DNA of 64,000 nucleotides from Blattabacterium cuenoti STAT (GCF_003573915.1 NZ_AP014608.1:248001-312000); one strand, 5' to 3'. Shown: positions 27,326 to 36,907, counted from the stretch's first letter. Notes: generated from the sequence alone by a model not told the origin. A program made the numbers and translations.

Positions 27326-28693
27326 ATGAAAAAAGAAGATTTTATAATTAAAAAAGAAAACAATCAATTAGAATTTCTAAAAAATCGTTCTTCTTCCATA
27401 AAAGTAATTGGAGTAGGTGGAGGAGGAAGTAACGCTTTAAGTCATATGTTTGAACAAGGAATTACTGGAGTAGATTTTATCGCATGTAATACGGATGCAC
27501 AAGCGTTAAACAATAATCCAGTACCTATAAAAATTCAATTAGGAGTTTCTATTACAGAAGGGCTCGGTGCCGGAGCTGATCCAGAAGTAGGAGAAAAAGC
27601 TGCATTAGAAAGTTTGGATGAAATAAAAAGTATTTTAGATTCTAACACTAAAATGACCTTTATTACAGCGGGAATGGGTGGTGGAACGGGAACTGGTGCT
27701 GCTCCAATTATTGCAGGAATTTCTAAAGAAAAAGGAATTTTAACTGTAGGGATTGTTACAATTCCATTTCATTTTGAAGGAAAAATGAGATTACAACAAG
27801 CTCAAAAAGGAATAGAAGCATTAAGAAAAAATGTGGATTCTCTCATTGTGATTAATAATGATAAATTGAGAGAATTATATGGTAATCTAGGATTTAAAGC
27901 GGGTTTTTCAAAAGCTGATGAGGTTTTAACTACTGCAGCTAAAGGAATTGCAGAAGTCATCACTCATCATTATAAACAAAATATAGATTTAAGAGATACA
28001 AGAACCGTTCTAAAAGAAAGTGGAACAGCTGTTATGGGATCTTCTGTTGCTGTTGGAGAAAATAGAGCAAAGGAAGCAGTAGTACAAGCTTTAGACTCTC
28101 CATTATTAAATGATAATAAAATAACAGGCGCCAAAAATGTTCTTCTTCTTATTGTTTCAGGAAAAATAGAAATTACTATAGATGAAATTGGAATTATCAG
28201 TGATTATATACAAGCTGAAGCAGGGAATAATGCCAATATTATTATGGGACTTGGAGAAGATGAAAATTTGGAAGAAAGCATTTCAGTCACTATAGTAGCT
28301 ACAGGATTTCCTACGGAAATACAGAGAGCTATTAATCACGAAGAAAAAAAAATATTTCATAGGTTAGAAGAACCTTATGAACAAAAATTAAAAAAAATGG
28401 AAGAAATCCATTCTTATTCTAAACGGATTGATTCTGATTTTTCAAAGACTAACTCAAAAGTCAGTCATTTAGAAAAATTTTATTTTAAAAATAAAAAAGA
28501 TGATTTTTCATCAAATCAAAAACAAAATATTTTTGATAAGTCTATTAATTTTTTTATAGAAAAAAAACATAAGAAATATATAATGCTAGAAGATAATTTC
28601 GATCTTCCGATTTCATTTAATGAAAACGAAAAAAAAATATTAAAAAATACTATTCGTAAAAAAGAAAATAATACAAATCAAGAATTAAATTGA
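27326..28693 (+). CDS. ftsZ: Cell-division tubulin-like GTPase FtsZ
   Basis: Polymerises into the Z ring. The start at 27326 clears ftsA by 10 bases; an in-frame ATG at 27302 would overlap ftsA by 14. The N-terminal loop is VIGVGGGGSNA, the tubulin signature GGGTGTG is at 118-124, the NNDKLRELYG segment is present, and the T7 synergy loop reads GFSKADEVL. The globular domain ends near residue 325, after which a Lys/Asn/Ser-rich, low-complexity linker runs to the C-terminus (about 455 residues in all). Its stop overlaps the TTG start of hisS. Confidence 0.96.
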   Translation: MKKEDFIIKKENNQLEFLKNRSSSIKVIGVGGGGSNALSHMFEQGITGVDFIACNTDAQALNNNPVPIKIQLGVSITEGLGAGADPEVGEKAALESLDEIKSILDSNTKMTFITAGMGGGTGTGAAPIIAGISKEKGILTVGIVTIPFHFEGKMRLQQAQKGIEALRKNVDSLIVINNDKLRELYGNLGFKAGFSKADEVLTTAAKGIAEVITHHYKQNIDLRDTRTVLKESGTAVMGSSVAVGENRAKEAVVQALDSPLLNDNKITGAKNVLLLIVSGKIEITIDEIGIISDYIQAEAGNNANIIMGLGEDENLEESISVTIVATGFPTEIQRAINHEEKKIFHRLEEPYEQKLKKMEEIHSYSKRIDSDFSKTNSKVSHLEKFYFKNKKDDFSSNQKQNIFDKSINFFIEKKHKKYIMLEDNFDLPISFNENEKKILKNTIRKKENNTNQELN

Positions 28694-30093
28694 TCAATCT
28701 TCCTAAAGGAACCAGAGATTACTCATCTATTGAGATGAACAAACGGAACTATTTAATTCAAATAATTCAAAAGAAATTTGAACTTTTTGGTTTTGAACCT
28801 ATAGAAACTCCTTCTATAGAAAATATTTCTACTCTTATTGGAAAATATGGAGAAGAAGGAGATTCTTTAATATTTAAATTGCTCCATTCAGGGGATTTTT
28901 TAAAAAAACAAATTTTAGATTTTTTAAAAAAAACAAAAAATGATCAAAGAATAATTAATAATGTGGAAAAACATTTCACTGAATATGTGTCAAATAAAGC
29001 TCTTAGATATGATTTAACGGTTCCTTTTGTTCGTTATATAGTTATGCATAAAAATAAAATCGTTTTTCCTTTTAAAAGATATCAAATACAACCTGTATGG
29101 CGTGCAGATAAACCCCAAAAAGGACGATTGAGAGAATTTTATCAATGTGATGCGGATATAATATCATTTTCTTCGTCTTTATGGGAAGAAATAGAATTAA
29201 TTCAACTTTGTGATGAAATTTTTACTAAGTTAAATTTTCCTATTATTATCTACATTAATCATAGAGATATATTAAAAGGACTAGTTGAAATAGCTGGAAT
29301 AAAAAATAATTTATGGAAAAATTTTACTACATCTTTAGACAAATGGAATAAAATTGGACGAAATTTAGTAAAAAAAGAAATGCTTTCTAAAGGAATTACG
29401 TCTTTATCTTTCGATAAATTGGAATTTTTTTTTGATATGGAAGAAAATTTCTATAATAAAAAAAAACATTTGACTATAGCCTTACAAAATTCTGAAATAG
29501 GAAAAAAAGGAATACAAGATATAAGTTTTATTTATAATAATATAAAGAATATTTCTCTAAAAAAAACAAAATTAGAATGGAATCTTTCTTTAGCCAGAGG
29601 CATGAGTTATTATACAGGTACAATACTAGAAATTGTTCCATTTTACAATAAGAGTTTTATTTCTATTGGAGGAGGAGGAAGATATGATCAATTAGCTAAT
29701 TTATTTGGGATAAACAATACTTATGGAGTAGGAATTTCTTTAGGGTTGGATCGAATTTATTTAGCTATGGAACATGAAAATTTATTTCACACTATTTCTA
29801 ATTCCCCTTCAAAAGTTTTATTTATTAATTTTGGAAATGAAGAAGTTTTGTATGCATACAAAATGATCAAATTTTTGAGAAAAAAAGGAATTTCTACTCA
29901 ATTATATCCTAATGCGGAAAAAATAGGAAAACAATTTAGATATGCTAATAATAAGAATATTCCATTTGCTATTAGTATTGGAAAAAATGAAATCCATAAA
30001 AATAAAATTAGAATGAGAGATCTCCAAGAAAAAACAGAAAAAGAATACGATAACATTAATGACGTTGTGGATCAATTAACGAAAAAATTATGA
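28690..30093 (+). CDS. hisS: Histidyl-tRNA synthetase
   Basis: Charges tRNA-His. The best start is TTG at 28690, overlapping the ftsZ TGA (TTGA); it gives INLPKGTRDYSS, the family N-terminus. Class II motifs are clear: RYDLTVPFVRY, QPVWRADKPQKGRLREFYQCDAD (motif 2 with its surroundings), ARGMSYYTGTILEI, GGGGRYDQL and GVGISLGLDRI (motif 3). It ends with an anticodon-binding domain. The 467 residues resemble the longer Bacteroidetes type. Tight coupling to ftsZ ties it to the division cluster transcript. The tRNA-His gene is at 51392. Confidence 0.95.
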   Translation: MINLPKGTRDYSSIEMNKRNYLIQIIQKKFELFGFEPIETPSIENISTLIGKYGEEGDSLIFKLLHSGDFLKKQILDFLKKTKNDQRIINNVEKHFTEYVSNKALRYDLTVPFVRYIVMHKNKIVFPFKRYQIQPVWRADKPQKGRLREFYQCDADIISFSSSLWEEIELIQLCDEIFTKLNFPIIIYINHRDILKGLVEIAGIKNNLWKNFTTSLDKWNKIGRNLVKKEMLSKGITSLSFDKLEFFFDMEENFYNKKKHLTIALQNSEIGKKGIQDISFIYNNIKNISLKKTKLEWNLSLARGMSYYTGTILEIVPFYNKSFISIGGGGRYDQLANLFGINNTYGVGISLGLDRIYLAMEHENLFHTISNSPSKVLFINFGNEEVLYAYKMIKFLRKKGISTQLYPNAEKIGKQFRYANNKNIPFAISIGKNEIHKNKIRMRDLQEKTEKEYDNINDVVDQLTKKL

Positions 30094-30720
30094 TAAAATT
30101 GGATTAATTGCTTTTTTTTTCCAAATAAAAAATCCTTTTACAGCCAATAAAACTAGAATTATAAATAAAATTCCTGTTAATATTAAACCTTTCCAAAAAT
30201 AAAGAGGAACGGATATTCCATTTCCCAACATCCAAAATATCCAATTTTCCACTTTTTTCATGGACATTTGATACATTCCAGAAAAATAAATTCCTGTTGT
30301 CAGGATATCCATCCAATCAAAAAGAGTCTTAAGTTTTCCATAAAAAAAATAAACCATCATACTGAAAATACAAGTAGATGAAAATAAAATTAAAGTGTAA
30401 AAATAATCTTTTTTATTGCAAAAAGTAATAGGAATTTTTTTATTTTTATCCTTTTTATACATCCAGGTATACCATCCATAAAAACTCATAAACGTATAAT
30501 ATAAGTTAATAATAAAATCTCCATAAAGAGAAGTATTAAAAGTTAAATAACTATATATAATAGTACTAACTATTCCTATTGGATACACCCATATATTATT
30601 TTTTTGAGCATGAAATACACTAAATATTGTAAATGATATAGCCGTTAATTCTAAAATTATGTGAAAACAACTATTATGATAATAGGGAGATAAAAGAATA
30701 TTTATCCAATTATTATTCAT
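30088..30720 (-). CDS. pnuC: Nicotinamide mononucleotide/riboside transporter PnuC
   Basis: Seven-helix facilitator for nicotinamide riboside (or related B vitamins). The family's aromatic substrate segments are visible: YGDFIINLYYTFMSFYGWYTW in the middle, and NWIFWMLGNGISVPLYFWKG near the end. It is 210 residues long. PnuC homologues include riboflavin and thiamine variants, and the substrate cannot be settled here since no riboswitch or linked gene is seen. Its 3' end overlaps hisS by 6 bases on the opposite strand. Confidence 0.87.
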   Translation of the reverse strand: MNNNWINILLSPYYHNSCFHIILELTAISFTIFSVFHAQKNNIWVYPIGIVSTIIYSYLTFNTSLYGDFIINLYYTFMSFYGWYTWMYKKDKNKKIPITFCNKKDYFYTLILFSSTCIFSMMVYFFYGKLKTLFDWMDILTTGIYFSGMYQMSMKKVENWIFWMLGNGISVPLYFWKGLILTGILFIILVLLAVKGFFIWKKKAINPILS

Positions 30721-30741
30721 TCATTATTCATTTTATAATAT

Positions 30742-31380
30742 TTATTTATCTATGATATAAACTAAGTAATGTTCTTCTATCTTTCTATAAAAAGCAGAAA
30801 ACCGTTTACTATAAGATTTTTTTATAATCCAGCATGATACACAAGAACTTTTTTGAAGACAAAAAGGAGATACTTTATAATGATCTAAAAAACTATAAAA
30901 AATTCCTCCTTCTAGTTTATACAAACTTTCTTTAATTCCCCATATAATATGTAAATAATCTTCTTCATAATTTGGATGAATAAAGATAAATTCATCGTCT
31001 CTAACAAATTTTTTCTTGATCTTCATTATTTTTTTATCTTTTCGTAATTTTTCTATGTCTATTCCTATATGATAAGAACTTATAGCTATGGCTATTTTTT
31101 CAAAAGAATGACTTAAGGAAATCTGTTTTCCTTCAGAAGAAAAAAGAAAAGGTTTTCTTTTTTCATTATAAAAAATATTCATTTTTATACCTAAATATCT
31201 CAAAGCAGAACGTATTCCTAAAAATTCTAATTTTCTTTTTTCTGATAATGAAAAAAAAAATATTTTTTCTTGATCCGAAAGAAAAAGTTTTCTTAAAAAC
31301 ATAGTTTCTAAAAAATATTTCCATTTAAAAACTATAATCATAGTATGAAGAGTATGAAATTTATAGGTATAAAAATTCAT
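30742..31380 (-). CDS. 4'-phosphopantetheinyl transferase superfamily protein
   Basis: Transfers 4'-phosphopantetheine from CoA to a carrier protein Ser, most likely activating the acyl-carrier protein used by FabI's pathway. The two signature motifs are HIGIDIEKL (Mg-binding Asp and Glu) and WGIKESLYKLEGG (the WxxKEA-type motif), preceded by ISLSHSF. At 212 residues it is the Sfp-like two-lobe size, though the second lobe is weakly conserved. The N-terminal 15-20 residues are not obviously family-like, so the start may be further in. It is 21 bases upstream of pnuC on the same strand. Confidence 0.85.
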   Translation of the reverse strand: MNFYTYKFHTLHTMIIVFKWKYFLETMFLRKLFLSDQEKIFFFSLSEKRKLEFLGIRSALRYLGIKMNIFYNEKRKPFLFSSEGKQISLSHSFEKIAIAISSYHIGIDIEKLRKDKKIMKIKKKFVRDDEFIFIHPNYEEDYLHIIWGIKESLYKLEGGIFYSFLDHYKVSPFCLQKSSCVSCWIIKKSYSKRFSAFYRKIEEHYLVYIIDK

Positions 31381-31443
31381 TCTATTTTAGAATTTTTTTA
31401 AATCTAGTCATTTTTTTTGTACTATTGTGAATATTATTTAATT

Positions 31444-32457
31444 ATGTTTTATAAAGAAATTGAAAAAGCGTTAGAAAATGTTATTATTGATAATAAAAAC
31501 ATTGTAGAATCTGGTTTGGTAAAAAAAATAGATTTATTAAATAATGAAATAAAAATTTGTTTGAGTTTACCTAATCCTGCTATGCATATAAAAAAGAATC
31601 TTATTAAAGAGATTACCCGTTCTATAAGAAATCGAAATATTTTAGATACAATCCAAATAAAAATAGAAATAGAATCAAATTCATATAAAAAAATAAAATC
31701 TGGAATAAAAAATATAATAGCTATAGCTTCTGGAAAAGGAGGAGTCGGAAAATCAACAGTAGCAACAAATATAGCGGTTTCTTTAGTTCAAATGGGTTTT
31801 CATGTTGGATTATTAGATGCGGATATTTATGGTCCGTCTATTCCATTAATGTTTAATATTAAAGAGGAATCTGTGAAATTACAACATCAAAATGGAATGA
31901 TGAATCCTATTACTAGTTATGGAGTTAAAATTATATCTATAGGTTTTTTTTCAAAATATGGACAAGCTATTGTTTGGAGAGGACCTATGGTTACTAAAGT
32001 TTTGAGACAATTTTTATATGAAACTAATTGGGGAGAATTAGATTTTTTAATTGTAGATTTTCCACCAGGAACAGGAGATATTCATTTATCTCTTTTACAA
32101 GAGATTTCATTAAAAGGGGTTGTTATAGTAAGTACATCTCAAAAAATAGCATTGTCGGATGTCAATCGATCTGTAGGAATGTTTCGTATTGGATCTATTT
32201 ATGTTCCCATACTTGGGATTATAGAAAATATGTCTTATGTTATTTCAAAAGAAACTAAAAAAAAATGCTATTTTTTTGGAAAAAATGGAGTAAAAAATTT
32301 TTCAAAGGAAATGAATATTTTTTTTATTGGAGAAATTCCTATGTTACAAACAATACGAGAATATTCAGATTTAGGAATTCCTATTGTTTTAGAAAACAAA
32401 AAAATTTCTAACCTATTCATCAATATAACGAAAAATATGATAAAACAAATAAAATAA
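31444..32457 (+). CDS. mrp: Mrp/NBP35-family iron-sulfur cluster carrier ATPase
   Basis: Scaffold/carrier P-loop protein (ApbC/Mrp) that loads Fe-S clusters on apoproteins such as the radical-SAM enzymes. The ATG at 31444 gives MFYKEIEKALENV, the expected start of the N-terminal MIP18-like domain; an in-frame ATG at 31417 adds nine unlikely residues. The deviant Walker A motif GKGGVGKST, LLDADIYGPSIP and the Walker B-like DFPPGTGDIHL are intact. The usual CxxC cluster motif reads ENMSYVISKETKKKC here, with only one Cys visible. It is 337 residues long. Confidence 0.92.
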   Translation: MFYKEIEKALENVIIDNKNIVESGLVKKIDLLNNEIKICLSLPNPAMHIKKNLIKEITRSIRNRNILDTIQIKIEIESNSYKKIKSGIKNIIAIASGKGGVGKSTVATNIAVSLVQMGFHVGLLDADIYGPSIPLMFNIKEESVKLQHQNGMMNPITSYGVKIISIGFFSKYGQAIVWRGPMVTKVLRQFLYETNWGELDFLIVDFPPGTGDIHLSLLQEISLKGVVIVSTSQKIALSDVNRSVGMFRIGSIYVPILGIIENMSYVISKETKKKCYFFGKNGVKNFSKEMNIFFIGEIPMLQTIREYSDLGIPIVLENKKISNLFINITKNMIKQIK

Positions 32458-32464
32458 ATATTGT

Positions 32465-33268
32465 TTATTTACAAAGTTTTACAAATTCTTTTACTATCAA
32501 TCTCAGAAGAGAGATAGTTTTTCCTATTTCTTTATCAAAGAACGTCTTAAAAAAATATGAATTGTTATGTTCATCGTATTTTTTCTTATCGAATCCCATT
32601 ATAATAATGGATATAGAAAAAACTCGTAAATTCATACATCTAGCTATTATGACATCTGATATAACATCTATTCCTATACTATCTCCTCCCATAGATCGTA
32701 TCATAGCATATTCTGCATAAGTTTTATAATTAGAATAAGGATAAGCGACATATACTCCTTTCTGAATAATGATATTATGATTCATCGCAATATTTTCTGC
32801 AATTTCTATCATTTTTCTATCATATGGTTCTATAACTTCGAAAAATCGATTTTTTGTAATGAATTCTTTAATATTAGAATTTTCCGGAAAAAAATTAATA
32901 TGATCCTTAACCAACATAACATCACCCATTTTATAGTTTGGATTTATTCCACCAGAAATATTAATCAATATGAGTTTTTCTATCCCTATATTTTTACATA
33001 ATAATACAACTGTTAAATTATTTTTTCTATTTTCTTCATAAAGAGGTTCTACTAAAAAAACCACATTTTTATCTTCTATTTTTCCAAAAACAAATTTTCC
33101 ATATAAATTTTTTTTGGAAAAAATTGGAATTTCTTCATAAGAAATGCATATAGGATTTTCTATTTCTTCTATTAATTTATCGAATTGACTTCCTAATAAT
33201 AAAAATCCAAAATCAGGTTTTTCTTTGATTTTGTTTTGTATGTATTGTTTTGATTTTTCTAAAGTCAT
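32465..33268 (-). CDS. Divergent purine nucleoside phosphorylase-family protein
   Basis: Recognisable as the trimeric PNP family (PunA/XapA/DeoD-II): ISGGINPNYKMGDVMLVKDHINFF matches the central TNAAGGINP...DHIN block, and GVYVAYPYSNYKTYAEY matches the GVYVxxxGPxFETPAEY block. However, several active-site elements differ. The phosphate loop GSGLG is GSQFD, GRFHxYEG is replaced, GPxFET is PYSNYKT, and the purine-binding TN is IIMGFD. The product may be weakly active or altered. Start chosen at the ATG at 33268 (267 residues); ATGs at 33274 and 33295 are in frame too. It is convergent with mrp. Confidence 0.72.
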   Translation of the reverse strand: MTLEKSKQYIQNKIKEKPDFGFLLLGSQFDKLIEEIENPICISYEEIPIFSKKNLYGKFVFGKIEDKNVVFLVEPLYEENRKNNLTVVLLCKNIGIEKLILINISGGINPNYKMGDVMLVKDHINFFPENSNIKEFITKNRFFEVIEPYDRKMIEIAENIAMNHNIIIQKGVYVAYPYSNYKTYAEYAMIRSMGGDSIGIDVISDVIIARCMNLRVFSISIIIMGFDKKKYDEHNNSYFFKTFFDKEIGKTISLLRLIVKEFVKLCK

Positions 33269-33400
33269 AGTCATTGAAAACATAATAAAATTCAAGTTTT
33301 AATAATCGAATTATACGAACAGAATATCCCAAAAAAGGAAAAGATAAAGGTAAATTATTTCATTATTTATTGATTTTTTTATTTTTTGTTTCATTTTTAT

Positions 33401-34423
33401 TTATTGTATGATATTTACTTCTTTTGATAAAGAAATCCCAAACTTTTTTTTTATGTTTTTCGTTATTTTTTCTGAAAAAGAATAAATCTCCATTCCAGTA
33501 GCTTTTCCGTAGTTTACTAAAATAATAGGTTTTTTTTTATATATTCCTACATTTCCAATTTTTTTTTCTTTCCATCCTATATTTTCAATTAATGAATTAG
33601 CAGATATTTTAATTTTATGATTATATATGCTATAACCTATAATAGTGGGATATTGATGTTTTAATTTTTTAAAATATAATTCCTCTACTATAGGATTAAT
33701 AAAAAAACTACCAGCATTTCCAATTTTTTTTGGATTTGGAAGTTTTTTTTTTCTAATATTAAAAATCGCATGATTTAAATCGTTAAGAGTAGGTTTTTTA
33801 ATATTCATATTTTCTAATTCTTTTTGAATCTCTACATAAGATGTATTTAATTGTTTATATTTTTTTCTCAAAAGAAAAAAGACAGATAAAATCAAAAATT
33901 TATTTCTATAAAGAGGGTGTTTAAAGAAAGAATAACGATATTGTAATTTACATTCTTCACGTGTAAATTCTATGATTTTTCTATTATCGATTTCATATGC
34001 TTGTACTTTTATCAAAGTATCTTTTATTTCTGTTCCATATGCTCCAATGTTTTGAATAGGAGCAGCTCCAACTGTACCAGGAATAAATGATAAGTTTTCT
34101 AGTCCACTAAATCCTTTTTTTATCGTCCAGTTTACAAATTCATTCCAATTTTCTCCAGCAAAAGCTTGAACAATGACTTTAGAATGATTTTCTTTGATAA
34201 TTTTCTTTCCTTTTATTCCCATTTTCATGACTAATCCTGGATAATAATTTTTTAAAAAAAGAACATTACTTCCATTTCCTAAAAAAAGTTTTGAAATGTA
34301 TGAATATATATCAAAAATTTTTAGAATTTCTTCTATACTTTTTATTTCTACAAAATAACGAGCATAAACATCTACTCCAAATGTATTAAATTTTTTTAGA
34401 GAAAAGTTTTTTTTAATGAACAT
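33401..34423 (-). CDS. murB: UDP-N-acetylenolpyruvoylglucosamine reductase
   Basis: FAD enzyme making UDP-MurNAc, the substrate of MurC. The ATG at 34423 gives MFIKKNFSLKKFNTFGV, the family N-terminus; the in-frame ATG at 34456 adds a hydrophobic 11 residues with no match. FAD-binding GNGSNVLF and IPGTVGAAPIQNIGAYG are present, then YRYSFFK, the catalytic Ser in NAGSFFINP and the C-terminal Glu (SLSKEVNII). At about 340 residues it is of the longer type I form. It lies apart from the main mur cluster. Confidence 0.95.
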   Translation of the reverse strand: MFIKKNFSLKKFNTFGVDVYARYFVEIKSIEEILKIFDIYSYISKLFLGNGSNVLFLKNYYPGLVMKMGIKGKKIIKENHSKVIVQAFAGENWNEFVNWTIKKGFSGLENLSFIPGTVGAAPIQNIGAYGTEIKDTLIKVQAYEIDNRKIIEFTREECKLQYRYSFFKHPLYRNKFLILSVFFLLRKKYKQLNTSYVEIQKELENMNIKKPTLNDLNHAIFNIRKKKLPNPKKIGNAGSFFINPIVEELYFKKLKHQYPTIIGYSIYNHKIKISANSLIENIGWKEKKIGNVGIYKKKPIILVNYGKATGMEIYSFSEKITKNIKKKFGISLSKEVNIIQ

Positions 34424-34525
34424 GTAAAAAAATATTTCATAAATACATAAATACAATTTTGTACGTAAACATTGTATGATTAAATTTATCCATATAAAAA
34501 GTAAAATAAAAAATTGTTATTCTTT

Positions 34526-34789
34526 ATGAAAAAAGGAGGAAGTTTTTTTTGGGGTGTTTTTTTAGGTACCATGGCCGGATTAATAGTAGGAATGATATTA
34601 TCTCCAAAAAAAGAAGAAAAAATAAAAAATATATTAGAAAAAAAAACAGAAGAATTGAGAAATAATTTACAGGACATTGGTAAAAAAATTGGAAAAAAAG
34701 TGCATAAAATTAAATCAGACTTCGAAACTAAGTGGAAGAAGAAAAAAATAGAAAAAATGGATCAAGTAGAAGATGAATTAGGAACTTAG
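34526..34789 (+). CDS. YtxH-family small membrane protein
   Basis: A single N-terminal membrane helix (GGSFFWGVFLGTMAGLIVGM) followed by the short SPKK turn and a long, highly charged helix/coiled coil is the YtxH signature. It is 87 residues long from the ATG at 34526 (a TTG four codons upstream is also possible). Function is not established; stress-related roles are reported for relatives. It forms a pair with the following membrane protein, an arrangement common in Flavobacteria. Confidence 0.8.
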   Translation: MKKGGSFFWGVFLGTMAGLIVGMILSPKKEEKIKNILEKKTEELRNNLQDIGKKIGKKVHKIKSDFETKWKKKKIEKMDQVEDELGT

Positions 34790-34835
34790 AATTAGAAAAA
34801 AAAACTGAATAAGTTAGTTATTTATTGATGTGTTT

Positions 34836-35165
34836 ATGTTCATTTTTATTAAAAATTTTATCCATAAAAAATGGTGTGTTTTTAGAAATGAAATCATTCA
34901 AACATTGATTTCCATCATGACAGAAATTTTTTTGAATTTCTTATTATTGATATTTTTTATTATGATTTTTTTTTTCGTAAGTCTTTCTTTATGTTTTTTT
35001 CTTTCTTTTTATGTTGGAAATTATGTAATTGGATTTGGAATTTTAACTTTTTCATATTTATTAATTTTTATTATTACATTTTTTTTTGGAAAAAAAATTT
35101 CACGATTTTTTATCAAAAGCTTATTAAATAAATATTTTATTAAATTTTTTGATAATAAAAAATGA
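34836..35165 (+). CDS. Small two-helix membrane protein, putative holin-X-like
   Basis: I do not firmly recognise this gene. It encodes about 109 residues: a charged N-terminus (FIKNFIHKKWCVFRNE), two long very hydrophobic helices (about 28-60 and 65-90) and a basic C-terminus. The layout and the position just after a YtxH gene resemble the small phage-holin-superfamily (holin-X) proteins found in Bacteroidetes, which are not known to be phage-derived lysis proteins. It reads from GTG 34830 or ATG 34836. Its end touches the possible early start of rlmB. Confidence 0.6.
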   Translation: MFIFIKNFIHKKWCVFRNEIIQTLISIMTEIFLNFLLLIFFIMIFFFVSLSLCFFLSFYVGNYVIGFGILTFSYLLIFIITFFFGKKISRFFIKSLLNKYFIKFFDNKK

Positions 35166-35178
35166 TAAATATATTTTA

Positions 35179-35940
35179 ATGAAAAAATTAGAAATTGTTT
35201 ATGGAGTCCATCCATTGATAGAAGCGATTATAGCTAAAAAAAATATTAAAGAACTTTTCTTTCAAAGAGGATTGAGACAAACATCAAATGCTTATAAAAA
35301 ATTAATAAATCTTTCTAAAAAAGAACATATACCAATTCAATCTGTTTCAAAAAAAAATTTTTTTCAATTGAAAAATAAAAATCATCAAGGAGTTTTTGCA
35401 TTTCTTTCTCCTATAGAAACTTATCACATAAAAGATTTACTTCCTATATTTTATGAAAAAGGAAAAAATCCACTTTTGATCATTCTAGATCGAATTACAG
35501 ATGTAAGAAATTTTGGATCAATTGTACGAACTTCTGTCTGCGCAGGAGCAGATGCTATCATTATTCCAAAAAAAGATACATCCATGATCGGATCTGATGC
35601 TATAAAAACTTCTTCAGGTGCTTTATTTAAAATTCCAATATGCAAAGAAAAAAATCTATTGAATACAATAGAATTTTTAAATAACTCTGGATTGAAAATT
35701 GTTTCTGCTACAGAAAAATCCAATATATATTGGTATAATATTGATTTTTCAGGTCCAATAGTTTTAATTCTAGGAAATGAAGAAAAAGGAATTTCTTCCA
35801 AATATTTAAAAGTTTCTTACGAAAAAGCAAAAATTCCATCCATAAAAGGAATTTCATCTTTAAACGTATCTGTCGCTTGTGGTGTAATTTTATATGAAAT
35901 TTTTAGACAAAGAAAATATCAATCTAAAACTCACTTTTAA
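35179..35940 (+). CDS. rlmB: 23S rRNA (guanosine-2'-O)-methyltransferase RlmB/TrmH-family
   Basis: SPOUT methyltransferase with an N-terminal substrate-binding domain. [11 protein letters not shown] is the RlmB start, reached from the ATG at 35179; an in-frame TTG at 35149 would overlap the preceding gene. The three SPOUT motifs follow: [28 protein letters not shown] and [19 protein letters not shown]. It is 253 residues long. The target G2251 is assumed from the family. Its last 17 bases overlap pheS on the opposite strand. Confidence 0.92.
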   Translation: MKKLEIVYGVHPLIEAIIAKKNIKELFFQRGLRQTSNAYKKLINLSKKEHIPIQSVSKKNFFQLKNKNHQGVFAFLSPIETYHIKDLLPIFYEKGKNPLLIILDRITDVRNFGSIVRTSVCAGADAIIIPKKDTSMIGSDAIKTSSGALFKIPICKEKNLLNTIEFLNNSGLKIVSATEKSNIYWYNIDFSGPIVLILGNEEKGISSKYLKVSYEKAKIPSIKGISSLNVSVACGVILYEIFRQRKYQSKTHF

Positions 35941-36907
35941 ATTGTTTTAAAAAACGAACATCATTATCAAAATAAATTCTAATATCTTTTATTTGATAAA
36001 TTATTAGGGCTAAACGTTCAATTCCCAATCCAAAAGCAAATCCAGAATAAATTTCTGAATCAATATTTACGTTCTTAAAAACTTTTGGATCTATCATTCC
36101 ACAACCCATAATTTCTATCCATTCATTGTTACAATAGATATCTACTTCAGCACTAGGCTCTGTGAACGGAAAATAAGAAGGACGAAATCTCATCTTTGCT
36201 TCTCCAAAAAGAGAAGTGATTAAATAATAAATCGTTTCTTTTAAATCAGAAAAAGATACTTTTTTGTCTATATAAAAACCTTCTGCTTGATGAAACATAA
36301 AATTGGAACGTGATGAAATAGTTTCATTTCTATATACTTTTCCGATAGATAATACACGAAAAGGCGGATCATGCTTTTTCATATATCGTATTTGCACAGA
36401 AGAAGTATGTGTGCGCAACAAAATATCTGGATTTTTACACAAAAAAAATGTATCCTGCATTTCTCTGGATGGATGAAAAATAGGAATATTTAAAGCAGTG
36501 AAATTATGCCAATCATCTTCTATTTCAGGACCATCTACATAAGTAAATCCAATTTTTGTAGAAATATCTATGATTCTATTTTTTAGAATAGATAAGGGAT
36601 GTCTAGATCCAATTTCAATGGATTTTCCAGGAATAGTCGGATCAAATTTTAGTTCTTTATCATTTTTTATTTCATTTTTAGAGCGAAAAATATTTATTTT
36701 ATTTTGAACTTCTTTTTTTAATTCATTAATAATTTTTCCATAAATTATTTTTTTATGAATAGAAATCTTTTTTAATTCTTTAAATAGAATTGTTATAATT
36801 CCTTTTTTTTTACCTAAAAATTTAATTCTAAATGTTTCTAAATCATCAGATGTTTTAATATGAAAACATTGGATGTCTTTCTTAAGTTCTTCTATTTTTT
36901 TATCCAT
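35924..36907 (-). CDS. pheS: Phenylalanyl-tRNA synthetase alpha subunit
   Basis: Catalytic alpha subunit of the alpha2-beta2 PheRS. It has an N-terminal coiled-coil (about 1-90), the [10 protein letters not shown] helix, class II motif 2 (SIGKVYRNE with [17 protein letters not shown]) and motif 3 ([11 protein letters not shown]). [10 protein letters not shown] is the conserved pocket segment. The 327 residues are normal. The beta subunit (pheT) is not in the window, so the two are unlinked here. The 115-residue gene upstream is 6 bases away. Confidence 0.95.
   Translation of the reverse strand: MDKKIEELKKDIQCFHIKTSDDLETFRIKFLGKKKGIITILFKELKKISIHKKIIYGKIINELKKEVQNKINIFRSKNEIKNDKELKFDPTIPGKSIEIGSRHPLSILKNRIIDISTKIGFTYVDGPEIEDDWHNFTALNIPIFHPSREMQDTFFLCKNPDILLRTHTSSVQIRYMKKHDPPFRVLSIGKVYRNETISSRSNFMFHQAEGFYIDKKVSFSDLKETIYYLITSLFGEAKMRFRPSYFPFTEPSAEVDIYCNNEWIEIMGCGMIDPKVFKNVNIDSEIYSGFAFGLGIERLALIIYQIKDIRIYFDNDVRFLKQFKSEF

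Noticed and set aside
32450..32475. Inverted repeat of A/T bases between mrp and the phosphorylase gene as a terminator
   Set aside because: Arms are only about seven A/T pairs, with no G-C pair to stabilise the hairpin; expected by chance here.
34836..35165. Holin-like protein as evidence of a prophage
   Set aside because: No phage structural, lysis or integration gene is near; the holin-X group includes many chromosomal proteins without phage links.
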